In this document: positions 34,089 to 42,953 of the stretch, piece by piece
Layout of the letters: each line of letters starts with the position of its first letter
How positions within the stretch are numbered: the first letter of the stretch is position 1
Source: Sphingobium sp052327305
GTDB taxonomy: Bacteria; Pseudomonadota; Alphaproteobacteria; Sphingomonadales; Sphingomonadaceae
Direction of reading: 5' to 3'
Length of the DNA: 64,000 nt
Assembly (NCBI RefSeq): GCF_052327305.1
Contig: NZ_CP182486.1
Span: forward strand, 1,054,001 to 1,118,000
Translations under genes and position numbers: made by a program
Notes under the pieces: generated by a model
The model's database searches: none
What the model was told of the DNA's origin: nothing
What the model saw: only the letters and a program-made list of their open reading frames with translations

Positions 34089-35510
34089 TTACCCGCGCCC
34101 CCTCGCAGCCAGACGCCAAAGCCGTTCGACTGGCCCCTGCCCGAAGGTGCGGCGCCAGCCCCAGCACAGCAGCAGAAGAAGGCCCGTGGCCCCCGCCGCG
34201 ATCGCCAGCAGCGGCGCTCGCCCCAGCGTCCCGTACAGCGCGGCGCCATAGCCATAGAAGAGCGTCGTCATGATGAGGCTCGTGAACAGATAGGCCGAGA
34301 GTGCCAACCGGCCCACCGCGATCACCGCGTCACGCAACCAGCCCCGAACCAGCCCGTCGCACAGCAGCATGGCGAGGGCGGCGTGACCCACGGCGAGCGG
34401 CAGGCGAAGCGGCAACGACCAGCCGAGAATGCTTGCCTGCGCCGCCAGCGGATCGCCGCTGGAGAGTATCCAGGCGGCTAGGCCCGCCATCGGCACCAGT
34501 CCCACTGCCCAACTGCGCAGCCAGGTCGCGCGATACTGCGCGGGCGTCCATTGGCCCGAGAGGAAGCCGCCTTTCAGCATTGCCATGCCGAAGGCCATGA
34601 ACCCGAGCGTCTCCAGCAAACTAAAGCGCACCGCCCCCGCAGCCATATCCGCAATGTGCAGCAGGCGATCAGTAACGAGAGCGACGTAGCCGGACTGATG
34701 GAGAGCGACGTCCTTCGCCACGGCGGCGCTCGGCGCCACCCCTAGCGCGTCCGCATAGGCCTGCCAGACGGAGAGACTTGTCCCGCCCGCTTCGGCCGCG
34801 CTTCGCATCCAGAAGGGCGGCAGGACGGAAAGCATCACGAACACCCACTGCGCGGCGATGAACCCAAGCCCCCATTTGAGCAGGGCGAGTTGGTCGAGTC
34901 GCGCCAGTCGCGTGCCGATCAGACCTGCGAACGCGAGTTGCAGCAGGATATCGCCGTCCCACAGCAACAGATAATGAGCAAGGCCAATGGGGATCAGCGT
35001 CCACATGCGCCGCTGATGCATAGCGAGACCATCTTGCCCGCGCGTCTCCGCTGCCTCCATGACCAGCAACATCGATGCGCCGAACATAATCGCGAAGAGC
35101 GCGCGCATCTTCCCATCGACGAACAGGAACGTGAAGAGCCAGGCGGCAATGTCCACCCCGCTGGACATGCCCCATGCGAACGGATTGATCGAGGCAATGC
35201 TCGGCAGGCCAAATGCCGCGACGTTCGCGACGAGAATACCGATGACGGCCAACCCTCGCAGGAAGTCGAGGGCCTCAATGCGTTCGCTCTCCTCCTCGGG
35301 CGGAAGCACTGGAAACGGGATGGCGGGCGACGAGCCGCCACTGCCCGCTCTATCGACGACAGGACCGGAAGATCCCCGGTCGGGCAAAGTCGAAGACCCT
35401 GACGACGCGTCCGGCGCGGCCTGCTTCGGACGCATTGCATTCGCGACCGGCGACGTGGATGCGGGCCGGCGCGGCGGGCCGCCGCGCTTGCGGGAACGGG
35501 ACTTGGGCAT
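34089..35510 (-). CDS. DUF418 (YeiB-like) membrane protein
   Basis: A 473-residue polytopic membrane protein. After about 75 residues of basic and Ser/Pro-rich cytoplasmic sequence comes RIEALDFLRGLAVIGILVAN, the conserved opening of YeiB-like proteins (HGSNAT/acyltransferase-related clan), then about ten helices. The C-terminal part (WLRSWAVGLVPMAG to LCWGWRRTFGQGPVERLWR) is the DUF418 domain. The function is unknown; an acyl-transfer role is only suggested by the clan. The long disordered N-terminal extension is unusual for the family and may mean the true start is further in, though no better ATG was seen. Confidence 0.85.
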   Translation of the reverse strand: MPKSRSRKRGGPPRRPASTSPVANAMRPKQAAPDASSGSSTLPDRGSSGPVVDRAGSGGSSPAIPFPVLPPEEESERIEALDFLRGLAVIGILVANVAAFGLPSIASINPFAWGMSSGVDIAAWLFTFLFVDGKMRALFAIMFGASMLLVMEAAETRGQDGLAMHQRRMWTLIPIGLAHYLLLWDGDILLQLAFAGLIGTRLARLDQLALLKWGLGFIAAQWVFVMLSVLPPFWMRSAAEAGGTSLSVWQAYADALGVAPSAAVAKDVALHQSGYVALVTDRLLHIADMAAGAVRFSLLETLGFMAFGMAMLKGGFLSGQWTPAQYRATWLRSWAVGLVPMAGLAAWILSSGDPLAAQASILGWSLPLRLPLAVGHAALAMLLCDGLVRGWLRDAVIAVGRLALSAYLFTSLIMTTLFYGYGAALYGTLGRAPLLAIAAGATGLLLLLCWGWRRTFGQGPVERLWRLAARGRG

Positions 35511-35609
35511 GGACTCGGCTTCGCTCGGCTACAATCGTTCTGGAAAGTCCCTTCCCTTGCGTCTTTTGGCCCAATTGTCCACTTGGCTCGTCCGTGGCAT
35601 GGGCGGGCC

Positions 35610-36374
35610 ATGAGCGCGGAACGCAAGACACGAATCAGCGCGGCATTCGGCGCGGCCGCGCCGCATTATGATCGCGCAGCCGCGCCCCAGCGCTTCGCCG
35701 CTGCTCTTCTGGCCGACCTCGCCGGTCAGCGCCGGATCGCACCAAATGCGCGAATTCTCGAACTGGGTTGCGGCACCGGCATATTGACGCGCCTGCTGCG
35801 GGCGCGCTGGTCCGACGCGGAGCTGATCGCGAGCGACCTCTCGCCCGATATGCTCGCTCATGCGGCAGCCGATCCTTTTCTCGCCGCGACATTCCTCACG
35901 ATCGATGGCGAGCGCCCCCCCTTTCAGGACGCCGCGTTCGATCTCGTCCTCGCCAATCTCGCCTTCCAGTGGTTCGACGATATGGAGAGCGCGATTGCCC
36001 GGCTGGTGCCGCTGCTGCGGCCCGGCGGCAGCCTTATTTTCTCGACCATGGGAGCGGAAAGCTTTGTAAACTGGCGCGCCGCGCATGCCGCATGCGGTGA
36101 GGCGTGCCCCATGCCTCCCTATCCCGACCTTGCTCGGCTCGATGCAATGATCGCGCCTTATGCGGATGCGTTCGTGTTCGATGAGCATGTGCCGCTCGCG
36201 GAGGCTGGCGCGCGAGCGCTGCTGGCCCATCTCAAGGGCATTGGGGCGACTGTCCCGGCTGAAGGGACCGCGCCCCTGTCCCCCGGCGCCCTGCGCCGTG
36301 TCATGGCGGCTTATGATCTGGCGGGCGGAGTGGATGGCTATCACTTGCTGTTCGCGCGCGTGACCCGGCCATGA
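35610..36374 (+). CDS. bioC: BioC-like SAM-dependent methyltransferase
   Basis: A 254-residue class I methyltransferase. The start SAAFGAAAPHYDRAAAPQRFAA, motif I ILELGCGTGILTRLL, then LIASDLSP and the run LVLANLAFQWFDD match BioC, the malonyl-ACP methyltransferase that starts pimeloyl (biotin) synthesis. The QW pair after motif II is characteristic of that group. No other bio gene is nearby, so a general methyltransferase role remains possible. The ATG at 35610 is preferred over 35583. The stop overlaps the following acetyltransferase gene by 4 bases. Confidence 0.72.
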   Translation: MSAERKTRISAAFGAAAPHYDRAAAPQRFAAALLADLAGQRRIAPNARILELGCGTGILTRLLRARWSDAELIASDLSPDMLAHAAADPFLAATFLTIDGERPPFQDAAFDLVLANLAFQWFDDMESAIARLVPLLRPGGSLIFSTMGAESFVNWRAAHAACGEACPMPPYPDLARLDAMIAPYADAFVFDEHVPLAEAGARALLAHLKGIGATVPAEGTAPLSPGALRRVMAAYDLAGGVDGYHLLFARVTRP

Positions 36375-36913
36375 GTACGCCGTCGCCTTTCCCCATCCGC
36401 CTCGCTTCGTCACAGGACGCAGCGGCGCTGTCCGCGCTCAAGATACGCTGCTTCCGTGAGACCTTTCTCACCGAGGGGTTCGACATCCCATACCCCCCCA
36501 CAGAGCTGGCTCGTTTCGAGGACGAAAGCTATGGCCTGCCAAGGATAGAAGCCGAGCTCGACGACTCCTCACATGCGACCTGGGTTGTTGAGGCCGCGGA
36601 CGGGAGCCTCGTCGCTTATGCCCACGCCGGCCCCTGCAAGCTTCCCCATCCGGAGGCCGATGCCTCTCAGGGCGAGCTCTACCAGCTCTATATTCGCCGC
36701 TCGCATCAGGGGCTGGGCCTCGGCCAGTCCCTGATGTCTCTCTCGCTGGACTGGATTGCGACGACCTATCCCGGCCCGGTCTGGCTGGGCGTCTGGTCCG
36801 GCAATGAAAAGGCGCAGCGCTTTTATGCCCGTCTCGGCTTCGGCAAGGTCGGCGACTATCACTTCATGGTCGGTGACCACGCCGACGCCGAATTCATCTT
36901 CCGGCGAGGCTGA
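36371..36913 (+). CDS. GNAT-family N-acetyltransferase
   Basis: A 180-residue Gcn5-related acetyltransferase. The acetyl-CoA loop is visible as YIRRSHQGLGLGQSLM (Q/RxxGxG/A type), followed by the NEKAQRFYARLGFGKVG motif B region. The family acetylates small amines, antibiotics or protein N-termini; nothing indicates which. It overlaps the BioC-like gene by 4 bases, so the two are coupled. Confidence 0.88.
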   Translation: MSTPSPFPIRLASSQDAAALSALKIRCFRETFLTEGFDIPYPPTELARFEDESYGLPRIEAELDDSSHATWVVEAADGSLVAYAHAGPCKLPHPEADASQGELYQLYIRRSHQGLGLGQSLMSLSLDWIATTYPGPVWLGVWSGNEKAQRFYARLGFGKVGDYHFMVGDHADAEFIFRRG

Positions 36914-36939
36914 CGCGGTGCTTGCGCACCGGTCGCGTC
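36912..36939. terminator. Hairpin between convergent GNAT and purL genes
   Basis: GGTGC-N4-GCACC (36917-36930) nested in GACGCG/CGCGTC arms (36912-36917 and 36934-36939) forms a GC-rich stem overlapping both stop codons. There is no T-tract on either strand, so the terminator role is uncertain. Confidence 0.35.
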
Positions 36940-39175
36940 AACCGTCCATCAACGCCGGGAAGAAGCCTTCATGCGCAGACCGCAGCGCATCGAGCGTCAC
37001 GCAATAGTCGGCCTTGGGCAATTCGAAGATGATGCGGCTTCCGATCGTCCGGCCGATATGGCTCACGACCACGCCGCTTGCTTCCGCGCGTGAGAGAAAC
37101 GCACCAAGCGCCGCGTCGCGCACCGTCACGACATACAGGCCCTGATCCTCGGCGAAAAAGGCTTCCGCCACGGATCCCTCAAACGGCTGATCGAGAATCG
37201 CGCCGATATTCCCGGCTAGCGCCATCTCCGTGATGGCGACGGCCACGCCGCCGTCCGACACATCATGGCAGGCCGTGATCGCACCGGACTGGATCGCCGC
37301 ACGCACGAAGTCACCGTTGCGCTTCTCCTCATCGAGATCGACGCGGGGCGGTGGCCCGGCTTCGGTGCCCTCGCGGCCATGCACGTCACGCAGCCAGATC
37401 GACTGACCGAGCTGCCCATGGCGCTCGCCGACCAGAAGGATGATGTCGCCCGTGCCCTTGAACGCAATGGTCGCCATGCGATCGACATCGTCAAGCAGGC
37501 CAACGCCGCCGATAGCCGGCGTAGGGAGGATGGCGCTGCCGCCACCCGTCGCCTTCGACTCGTTATAGAGCGAGACGTTGCCCGACACGATCGGGAAGTC
37601 GAGCGCCGTGCAAGCCTGCGCCATGCCCTCGATGCAGCCGACAAACTGCCCCATAACGCGCGGATTCTGCGGGCTGGCAAAGTTCATGCAGTCTGTGGTC
37701 GCGAGTGGAGTGGCGCCCACCGCCGTGATGTTGCGCCAGCATTCGGCGATCGCCTGCTTGCCGCCTTCGACCGGATCGGCGAAGCAATAGCGCGGCGTGC
37801 AATCCGTGCTGATCGCCAGACCTTTCTTTGTGCCGTGAACGCGCACGACCGCCGCATCGCCGCCGGGGCGCTGCAGCGTGTCCGCGCCGACCATGTGGTC
37901 ATATTGCTCCCATATCCAGCGGCGGCTGGCGATGTCGGGCGATCCCATCAGTTTCAGCAGATCAGCCGCCACGTCCTGCGTATCGAGCGCATCGGTGAGC
38001 GCATTAGCTGGCGGGGTGGGCTCGTGCGGCCGGTCATAGACCGGCGCGTCATCGGCCAACGGACCCAGCGGAATGTCGCATACCGTCTCGCCATGATGGA
38101 CAAGCACCATGCGGCCCCCATGCTCGGTGGCTTCCGTGACTTCGCCGATCACCGCGAAGTCCAGCTCCCACTTCTTGAAAATGGCTTCGGCGAAAGCTTC
38201 CTTGCCCGGCTTCAGCACCATGAGCATCCGCTCCTGGCTTTCGGAGAGCATCATTTCATAGGCCGTCATGCCGGTTTCGCGCTGCGGCACCTTGTCCATG
38301 TCGAGTCGGATGCCGACGCCGCCCTTGCTGGCCATCTCGACCGAAGAGCTGGTGAGGCCCGCCGCGCCCATGTCCTGAATGGCAACGATCGCGTCGCTGG
38401 CCATCAGTTCTAGACAGGCTTCGATCAGCAGCTTCTCGGTGAAGGGATCGCCCACCTGCACGGTCGGGCGCTTCTCTTCGCTGTCCTCGCCGAAATCGGC
38501 CGAGGCCATGGTTGCGCCATGAATGCCGTCGCGGCCGGTCTTGGAGCCGACATAGACGATCGGGTTGCCGACGCCCGACGCCGCCGAATAAAAGATCTTG
38601 TCCTGTTCCGCGACGCCCACGGTCATCGCGTTGACGAGGATGTTGCCATCATAAGAGGCGTGGAAGTTCACTTCGCCGCCAACGGTCGGCACGCCCACGC
38701 AATTGCCATAGCCGCCGATGCCGCGCACCACGCCGCTGATGAGGTGGCGCATCTTGGGGTGATCCGGCCGGCCGAAGCGCAGCGCGTTCATGTTTGCCAC
38801 GGGCCGCGCACCCATGGTGAACACGTCGCGCAATATGCCGCCCACACCCGTGGCCGCGCCCTGATAGGGCTCGATGTAGCTGGGATGGTTATGGCTCTCC
38901 ATCTTGAAGATGGCAGCCTGCCCGTCGCCAATGTCGATGACGCCGGCATTCTCGCCAGGCCCGCAAATCACCCAGGGCGCCTTGGTCGGCAGTTTCTTCA
39001 AATGGATGCGGCTCGACTTGTAGGAGCAGTGCTCGCTCCACATCACCGAGAAGATGCCCAGCTCCGTCCGGTTCGGCTCCCGGCCGATCGCCGCGACGAT
39101 GCGGTCATATTCCTCGGGCGTCAGCCCGTGTTCTGCGACAATTTCCGGGGTGATCTGGGGTGCTGCGCTCGACAT
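36938..39175 (-). CDS. purL: Phosphoribosylformylglycinamidine synthase subunit PurL
   Basis: A 745-residue ATP-dependent synthetase of purine biosynthesis (FGAR to FGAM), small-PurL type that works with PurQ and PurS. The opening is EEYDRIVAAIGREPNRTELGIFSVMWSEHCSYKSS, with ATP-binding FKMESHNHPS and GAATGVGGILRDVF. Two tandem AIRS-like halves follow, and the C-terminus contains SDGGVAVAITEMAL. The ATG at 39175 gives the family length; the frame upstream to 39385 is not protein-like. purQ and purS are not in the window. Confidence 0.96.
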   Translation of the reverse strand: MSSAAPQITPEIVAEHGLTPEEYDRIVAAIGREPNRTELGIFSVMWSEHCSYKSSRIHLKKLPTKAPWVICGPGENAGVIDIGDGQAAIFKMESHNHPSYIEPYQGAATGVGGILRDVFTMGARPVANMNALRFGRPDHPKMRHLISGVVRGIGGYGNCVGVPTVGGEVNFHASYDGNILVNAMTVGVAEQDKIFYSAASGVGNPIVYVGSKTGRDGIHGATMASADFGEDSEEKRPTVQVGDPFTEKLLIEACLELMASDAIVAIQDMGAAGLTSSSVEMASKGGVGIRLDMDKVPQRETGMTAYEMMLSESQERMLMVLKPGKEAFAEAIFKKWELDFAVIGEVTEATEHGGRMVLVHHGETVCDIPLGPLADDAPVYDRPHEPTPPANALTDALDTQDVAADLLKLMGSPDIASRRWIWEQYDHMVGADTLQRPGGDAAVVRVHGTKKGLAISTDCTPRYCFADPVEGGKQAIAECWRNITAVGATPLATTDCMNFASPQNPRVMGQFVGCIEGMAQACTALDFPIVSGNVSLYNESKATGGGSAILPTPAIGGVGLLDDVDRMATIAFKGTGDIILLVGERHGQLGQSIWLRDVHGREGTEAGPPPRVDLDEEKRNGDFVRAAIQSGAITACHDVSDGGVAVAITEMALAGNIGAILDQPFEGSVAEAFFAEDQGLYVVTVRDAALGAFLSRAEASGVVVSHIGRTIGSRIIFELPKADYCVTLDALRSAHEGFFPALMDG

Positions 39176-39327
39176 GAGCGGGCCTTTATCGCTGCATGGA
39201 TGAGGACACAACCTTGTCCGGCCCGAACACCGAATAAACCGGTCACGAGACCGTGTGCCCCCTGCTTGCATTTCGGAGCCGGGCGAAGCACCCTGCCTTA
39301 CCTTAAGGGTAGCGCAAGGAGGGGGAA

Positions 39328-39849
39328 ATGAGACTACATCGAGTGCTGATCGCCATGATGCTGGGGAGTATGGCCGTGCCCGCACTTGCGCAGGAACCTG
39401 TCGTCGGCGTGCCCGACCCGGAGGCGCTGTTCCAGGACCGGGATCCGGTGATTCACCGCAACAAACAGTCCACGCTCCACATCATGCGCGAACTGCTTCA
39501 GTGCAGTCATTGGAGCGATGCCGACACCTGGCTGACCGAGCGCTATATTCAGCACAATCCCAATGTGGTGTCCGGCCTCGCCCCGGTTGTCCGCTTCTTC
39601 GGCTCACGTCCCCGCGCGCCCAGTTGCGACAAGCTGACCACGCCGGTCGTGGCTGTGCTTGCCGACAGGGATCTGGTTGCAGTGGTGACCGCGCGCACGC
39701 TCAAGCATCCGACCGAGCCCGGCAAGACCTACACGACAAGCTGGTTCGACATGTGGCGCTTCGTGGATGGCAAGGCGGACGAACATTGGGATGGCGCCGA
39801 GCTATCCCCGCCAAGGCCCACGCCTCCTCCCGCTGCCCCCTCGAACTGA
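39328..39849 (+). CDS. Secreted NTF2/SnoaL-like protein
   Basis: A 173-residue protein with a signal peptide (MRLHRVLIAMMLGSMAVPALA) and a SnoaL-like/NTF2 fold core suggested by DADTWLTERYIQHNPNVVSGLAPVVRFF and WFDMWRFVDGKADEHWDGAE. Members are often annotated as predicted aldol-condensation-like enzymes without proven substrates. A short Pro-rich tail ends the protein. A strong AAGGAGG site lies before the ATG. Divergent from purL. Confidence 0.78.
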   Translation: MRLHRVLIAMMLGSMAVPALAQEPVVGVPDPEALFQDRDPVIHRNKQSTLHIMRELLQCSHWSDADTWLTERYIQHNPNVVSGLAPVVRFFGSRPRAPSCDKLTTPVVAVLADRDLVAVVTARTLKHPTEPGKTYTTSWFDMWRFVDGKADEHWDGAELSPPRPTPPPAAPSN

Positions 39850-39878
39850 GATCGCCGCAAACAAAAGCGGAACCCATG

Positions 39879-39909
39879 AAAAAGGCCGGCCCCCCTTGGA
39901 GACCGGCCG
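39879..39909 (-). terminator. Rho-independent terminator of the lipoprotein gene
   Basis: On the minus strand GGCCGG (39908-39903) pairs with CCGGCC (39889-39884) and is followed by TTTTTC. It is placed about 47 bases after the stop of the lipoprotein gene. Confidence 0.7.
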
Positions 39910-39955
39910 CAATTGCGAAGAAGCGGCCTTTCAGCGCGCCGTAATAAAATCGGTA

Positions 39956-40336
39956 TCAGCCCGTCTTGCAGGCGAGACCATTGTAAGTGACTTCGGCCCC
40001 GCCGCCCTCGAGCTTCTTGGAACCGTCCGCGGAGACGAAAGCCTGACCGACTTCCGGCGCCTTCAGGTCGGTCACTGGACCTTCCTTCTCGGTCTTGAGG
40101 TGCGCGGTCTTGTCGTCGTTCATGAAGTCGACGAAAATCAGGCTGTTGTCCTTGCAGCGATACTGATGGCTTTCCTTCAGCATCGGCGGCAGTTCCACGG
40201 CGGCGGCGTTTGCCAGCGCGGCTTCCTGCGGATCACCATAGGTTTGATTGACCGTTTCGGCCTGGGGCTTGCATCCGGCGACGACAATCGCAGCGAGAAG
40301 CGGAGCGGCGGAAAAAATGAGGGATAATTTTTTCAT
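39956..40336 (-). CDS. Small lipoprotein, MliC-like lysozyme inhibitor candidate
   Basis: A 126-residue lipoprotein: MKKLSLIFSAAPLLAAIVVAGC has a lipobox VAGC with C22. The mature part shows HQYRCKDNSLIFVDF, then beta-rich text, and ends VTYNGLACKTG. A Tyr-x-Cys opening, short beta strands, and a C-terminal Cys that could close a disulfide is the layout of the membrane-bound C-type lysozyme inhibitor MliC. The match is by pattern only, and it could be an unrelated small lipoprotein. Its own terminator follows; upstream it diverges from xseB. Confidence 0.6.
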   Translation of the reverse strand: MKKLSLIFSAAPLLAAIVVAGCKPQAETVNQTYGDPQEAALANAAAVELPPMLKESHQYRCKDNSLIFVDFMNDDKTAHLKTEKEGPVTDLKAPEVGQAFVSADGSKKLEGGGAEVTYNGLACKTG

Positions 40337-40388
40337 AACGCCGGGTTTTTGCGCGATTTGCTGCGGTGCGGTCAATTATATTGTTTGC

Positions 40389-40417
40389 TTGACCTGCCCG
40401 TCGCGGCGGCGTCTAAT
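40389..40417 (+). promoter_or_regulatory. Sigma70-type promoter of xseB-ispA operon
   Basis: TTGACC (40389-40394), a 17-base spacer, then TCTAAT (40412-40417): five of six matches to each consensus hexamer. It lies about 50 bases before xseB. Confidence 0.6.
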
Positions 40418-40462
40418 CAGACTCTTCACCATAGCCCTTGACCGCGTGATCCCCGCCCGCCA

Positions 40463-40720
40463 ATGCTTAAGGCTATGGCGGACACTCCTGATCCCGGCGC
40501 GCTGACGTTCGAAGAAGCCCTCAAGCGCCTGGAAGCGATCGTCCAGCAGCTTGAACGCGGCGATGTGCCGCTCGATCAGTCAATAGATCTGTACGCGGAA
40601 GGCGACCGGTTGCGCGCACAGTGCGAGGAACGACTGGGCGCTGCACAGGCGCGGATCGACCAGATCGTTGCGGGAGCTTCCGGGGAAGCCCTAGCGACCA
40701 GAGCCTTCCCGCTGGATTGA
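40463..40720 (+). CDS. xseB: Exodeoxyribonuclease VII small subunit
   Basis: An 85-residue helical subunit of ExoVII, which degrades single-stranded DNA. LTFEEALKRLEAIVQQLERGDVPLDQSIDLYAEG is the family signature. The start may be ATG 40463 or ATG 40475 (MADTPD). Its stop overlaps the ispA ATG by one base, as in many Proteobacteria where xseB and ispA are coupled. The large subunit xseA is not in the window. Confidence 0.93.
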   Translation: MLKAMADTPDPGALTFEEALKRLEAIVQQLERGDVPLDQSIDLYAEGDRLRAQCEERLGAAQARIDQIVAGASGEALATRAFPLD

Positions 40721-41628
40721 TGACCTTGGCTCTCGCCACCACCCCGTCCATCGAAGAAGCCATGGCGGATATGGCCACGGCCATTGACGCGGAGTTCGAC
40801 CGGCTGCTGACCGTTCCGAACGATCCCCGCGCGCGGCTTTATGAGGCCATGCGGCATAGCGCAATTGGTGGGGGCAAGCGACTGCGCCCGCTCCTCGTTC
40901 ACGCCAGCGGCTCGCTTTTCAACGTATCGCGCGAAAGCATCGTGCGCACTGGGCTCGCCGTGGAATGCATCCACGTCTATTCCCTGATCCATGATGATCT
41001 TCCGGCCATGGACGATGACGACCTGCGCCGGGGCAAGCCTACCGTGCATCGCGCCTTCGACGAGGCGACGGCCATTCTGGCGGGCGACTGCCTGCACGAT
41101 CTTGCCTTCTCCGTCCTTGCCGACGCGGAGACTCATGCGGACCCGTTCGTGCGCTGCGATCTCATTCGCGCGCTGGCTCTGGCCAGCGGCCCGGCGGGCA
41201 TGGCGGGCGGTCAGATGATGGATCTGGAAGCGGAGAACGCGAACTTCGATCTTCCGACCACCACCCGGCTCCAGCAGCTCAAGACGGGCGCGCTGTTCGG
41301 CTTTTGCGTCGAAGCCGGCGCCATTCTCGCGCGTCTGCCCGAGGAAGGGCGGCGGGGCCTGCACGGATACGCGCGCGACCTCGGCCTTGCGTTTCAGATC
41401 GCCGACGACCTGCTTGATGTGGAAGGCGACGCCGGGAGCACCGGGAAGGCGGTCGGCAAGGATGCTGCCGCCGGCAAGGCGACCTTCGTCTCGCTGATGG
41501 GCGTCGAAGAAGCGCGCACTCGTGCGACCATGCTCGTTGATCAGGCCAAGACTCATCTTGCTGCCTTCGGCCCGGAAGCCGACCTGCTGCGCGCCATCGC
41601 CGATTTCTCGGTTTCGCGGAGGCATTGA
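40720..41628 (+). CDS. ispA: Polyprenyl (farnesyl) diphosphate synthase
   Basis: A 302-residue prenyltransferase making FPP from IPP and DMAPP. GGGKRLRPLL, the first Asp-rich motif SLIHDDLPAMDDDDLRRG and the second IADDLLDVEGD are intact, with FQ just before the second motif. Two small residues upstream and the xseB neighbour support farnesyl rather than geranylgeranyl synthase, but chain length cannot be proven by reading. It supplies isoprenoid precursor for quinones, undecaprenyl phosphate and the carotenoid genes 9 kb downstream. Confidence 0.93.
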   Translation: MTLALATTPSIEEAMADMATAIDAEFDRLLTVPNDPRARLYEAMRHSAIGGGKRLRPLLVHASGSLFNVSRESIVRTGLAVECIHVYSLIHDDLPAMDDDDLRRGKPTVHRAFDEATAILAGDCLHDLAFSVLADAETHADPFVRCDLIRALALASGPAGMAGGQMMDLEAENANFDLPTTTRLQQLKTGALFGFCVEAGAILARLPEEGRRGLHGYARDLGLAFQIADDLLDVEGDAGSTGKAVGKDAAAGKATFVSLMGVEEARTRATMLVDQAKTHLAAFGPEADLLRAIADFSVSRRH

Positions 41629-41632
41629 CCCG

Positions 41633-42136
41633 ATGACGAATGCGCGCCGCATTGGTGTCTATCCCGGCACGTTCGATCCGGTCACGCTCGGGCACATGGA
41701 CATCATCCGTCGGGGAGCGAAGCTGGTCGATAAGCTCGTGATCGGCGTCACGACCAATGCGTCCAAATCACCACTCTTCTCGGTTGATGAACGGCTGGCC
41801 ATGGTCCAGCGCGAATGTGCGCCGCTTGGCGCTTCCATCGAAGTGGTTCCCTTCGATTCGCTTTTGATGCATTTCGCGCAGGCGCAGGGCGCCAGCATCA
41901 TTCTGCGCGGCCTGCGCGCCGTCGCCGATTTCGAATATGAGTATCAGATGGCGGGGATGAACCAGTATCTCGACGCAAGCATCGAGACGGTTTTCCTCAT
42001 GGCGGATGTGTCGCTTCAGCCCATCGCTTCCCGTCTGGTCAAGGAGATAGCGGGTCTGGGCGGGGACATCAGTCGCTTCGTTTCTCCAGCCGTGCGCGAG
42101 CAGGTGCTCGCCCGCCTTCCCTCTCGCGCGACTTGA
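41633..42136 (+). CDS. coaD: Phosphopantetheine adenylyltransferase
   Basis: A 167-residue nucleotidyltransferase for the penultimate step of coenzyme A synthesis. IGVYPGTFDPVTLGHMDII holds the T/HxGH nucleotide-binding motif, followed by LRAVADFEYEYQMAGMN and the C-terminal ISRFVSPAV. The length is standard. ATG at 41633 lies 4 bases after ispA, with GGAGG in the end of ispA. Confidence 0.95.
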   Translation: MTNARRIGVYPGTFDPVTLGHMDIIRRGAKLVDKLVIGVTTNASKSPLFSVDERLAMVQRECAPLGASIEVVPFDSLLMHFAQAQGASIILRGLRAVADFEYEYQMAGMNQYLDASIETVFLMADVSLQPIASRLVKEIAGLGGDISRFVSPAVREQVLARLPSRAT

Positions 42137-42236
42137 CCGGACAGGCCGGGTTCAGCATGGAGGCGTCATAATGACCGCGCTCATGCTATTGACCGGTACA
42201 AAGCTTTATTCGAGGCGGGTTTATTTGAGGCCGACC

Positions 42237-42905
42237 ATGTTTGATTTTCGTCGAATGCTGGTGCCCGCGATTGCTGGCGCGCTTTTGCTCCAGATGCCCG
42301 GAACTGCCTTCGCCCAGCGCAAGCCTGAGGATGTTGCGCGTGAGGCTGACATGGCAGCCCGCGCGGAAGCGGACGCCAAAAAGCTGCGGGACGAGCAGGC
42401 CGTTAGCAAGCCGCTCCTGATCAACGTTCCCGTAGACCCGGCAAATGTCTGGGTGCTGGATCTCTCCGATGGCGGAAAGGTACGGATTCAGCTGCGGCCG
42501 GATGTTGCGCCGGAGCATGTCGAGCGCATCAAGACGCTGACTCGCGAGCATTTTTACGATGGACTCCTCTTTCATCGCGTGATCGACGGGTTCATGGCAC
42601 AAGGCGGCGATCCCAAGGGGGACGGCACCGGCGGCTCGCCCCTGCCGGATCTCAAGCAGGAATTTTCATGGCTGCCGCACATGCGCGGCACAGTGTCCAT
42701 GGCCCGCGCGCAGAGCGAGGACAGCGCGAACAGCCAATTCTTCATCATGCTGATGCCGCGCCTGCAGCTCGATCACAAATATACGGTGGTCGGACGCGTG
42801 ATCGACGGGATGCCGGGCGTCGACGCCATCGCAAAGGGCGAGCCGCCAAGCGCACCCACCAAGATCGTCCGCGCCTATCTGGAGAAGGACGGCGCGGCCA
42901 GCTGA
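42237..42905 (+). CDS. Cyclophilin-type peptidyl-prolyl isomerase, exported
   Basis: A 222-residue PPIase with a signal peptide (about 1-27, ending AFAQ). A charged helical linker precedes the cyclophilin domain (about 70-215): EHFYDGLLFHRVIDGFMAQGGDPKGDGTGG and NSQFFIMLMPRLQLDHKYTVVGRVIDGM carry the active-site Arg, Phe and Gln positions. It would help fold envelope proteins in the periplasm. The ATG at 42237 is preferred over 42171. Confidence 0.92.
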   Translation: MFDFRRMLVPAIAGALLLQMPGTAFAQRKPEDVAREADMAARAEADAKKLRDEQAVSKPLLINVPVDPANVWVLDLSDGGKVRIQLRPDVAPEHVERIKTLTREHFYDGLLFHRVIDGFMAQGGDPKGDGTGGSPLPDLKQEFSWLPHMRGTVSMARAQSEDSANSQFFIMLMPRLQLDHKYTVVGRVIDGMPGVDAIAKGEPPSAPTKIVRAYLEKDGAAS

Positions 42906-42953
42906 AGCCCGCTTCGGCTGGCCCAGAAGCTCAGGCAGGCTTTTGCTTTCGAA

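Noticed and set aside
37265..38413. 382-residue plus-strand frame inside purL
   Set aside because: Antisense to a fully supported purL; composition is Arg/His-rich as expected from reverse reading.
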